From: Pseudoalteromonas sp. SMS1
Lineage (GTDB): Bacteria > Pseudomonadota > Gammaproteobacteria > Enterobacterales > Alteromonadaceae
Direction of reading: 5' to 3'
DNA length: 64,000 bases
NCBI RefSeq assembly: GCF_021530565.1
Contig: NZ_JAKGBI010000002.1
Coordinates: 186,001 to 250,000, forward strand
In this document: one piece after another, positions 63,981 through 64,000 of the stretch
Position numbering within the stretch: the first letter of the stretch is position 1
How the letters are laid out: each line of letters starts with the position of its first letter
Position numbers and translations under genes: made by a program
The notes under the pieces: generated by a model
What the model was told of the DNA's origin: nothing
What the model saw: only the letters and a program-made list of their open reading frames with translations
Database searches by the model: none

Positions 63981-64000
63981 ATTTATTTTCACCAAGGACT

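Overview
The window looks like chromosomal DNA of a marine gammaproteobacterium, most likely Pseudoalteromonas or a close Alteromonadales relative. This is inferred from the moderate GC content, several large TonB-dependent receptors sharing an MLN..VTKAVR.ALA-type signal peptide, and core genes of gammaproteobacterial type (ppiC, grxA, deaD, mtfA, polB, dinG, priC, ybaM). I saw no rRNA, tRNA, CRISPR array, transposase or phage module.

Layout, left to right. 1-9 kb holds envelope and housekeeping genes: a TlpA-like thioredoxin, a TonB-dependent receptor, ppiC, grxA, deaD, mtfA and an HrpB-like helicase. 9-20 kb holds three tandem minus-strand TonB-dependent receptors, each with its own terminator and an almost identical translation-start region; a decayed coding remnant lies before them. 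20-27.4 kb is a DNA-maintenance block: polB diverges from dinG-yfcA-priC-deacetylase, followed by a comFB-ybaM pair. 27.5-34.8 kb is accessory: an NLP-type necrosis toxin, a duplicated-motif orphan, an RND efflux pair (permease before adaptor) and a GH16-like secreted protein.

34.8-47.2 kb carries a CadC-like regulator divergent from a flavin amine oxidase and a ThDP decarboxylase (amino acid to 2-oxo acid to aldehyde). It also has two secreted spondin-domain proteins in line with an OmpR/EnvZ-type two-component pair, a MATE exporter and a zinc alcohol dehydrogenase. 47.4-52.8 kb is a self-contained cassette: a TetR repressor, an MMPL/RND exporter, a LolA-like carrier and an outer-membrane protein. 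Four copies of a TGACGnnn(C/A)GTCA palindrome flank the repressor and the exporter. 52.8-58.9 kb has small regulators and enzymes: an ACT protein, a GNAT overlapping a zinc-less sirtuin, a proteasome-like Ntn hydrolase read from a TTG codon, and a ToxR-like regulator that ends right after its membrane helix.

The strongest candidate for a new system lies at the right edge (60.5-64.0 kb). A secreted-type polysaccharide deacetylase, a GT4-type glycosyltransferase with an unusual C-terminal extension and a GT2/GT7C-type glycosyltransferase lead directly into a 54-codon gene. That gene encodes a double-glycine leader peptide with a CC-x3-CC core. This looks like the start of a gene cluster for a glycosylated, cysteine-rich ribosomal peptide (RiPP); the exporter/protease and any further enzymes would lie beyond the window.
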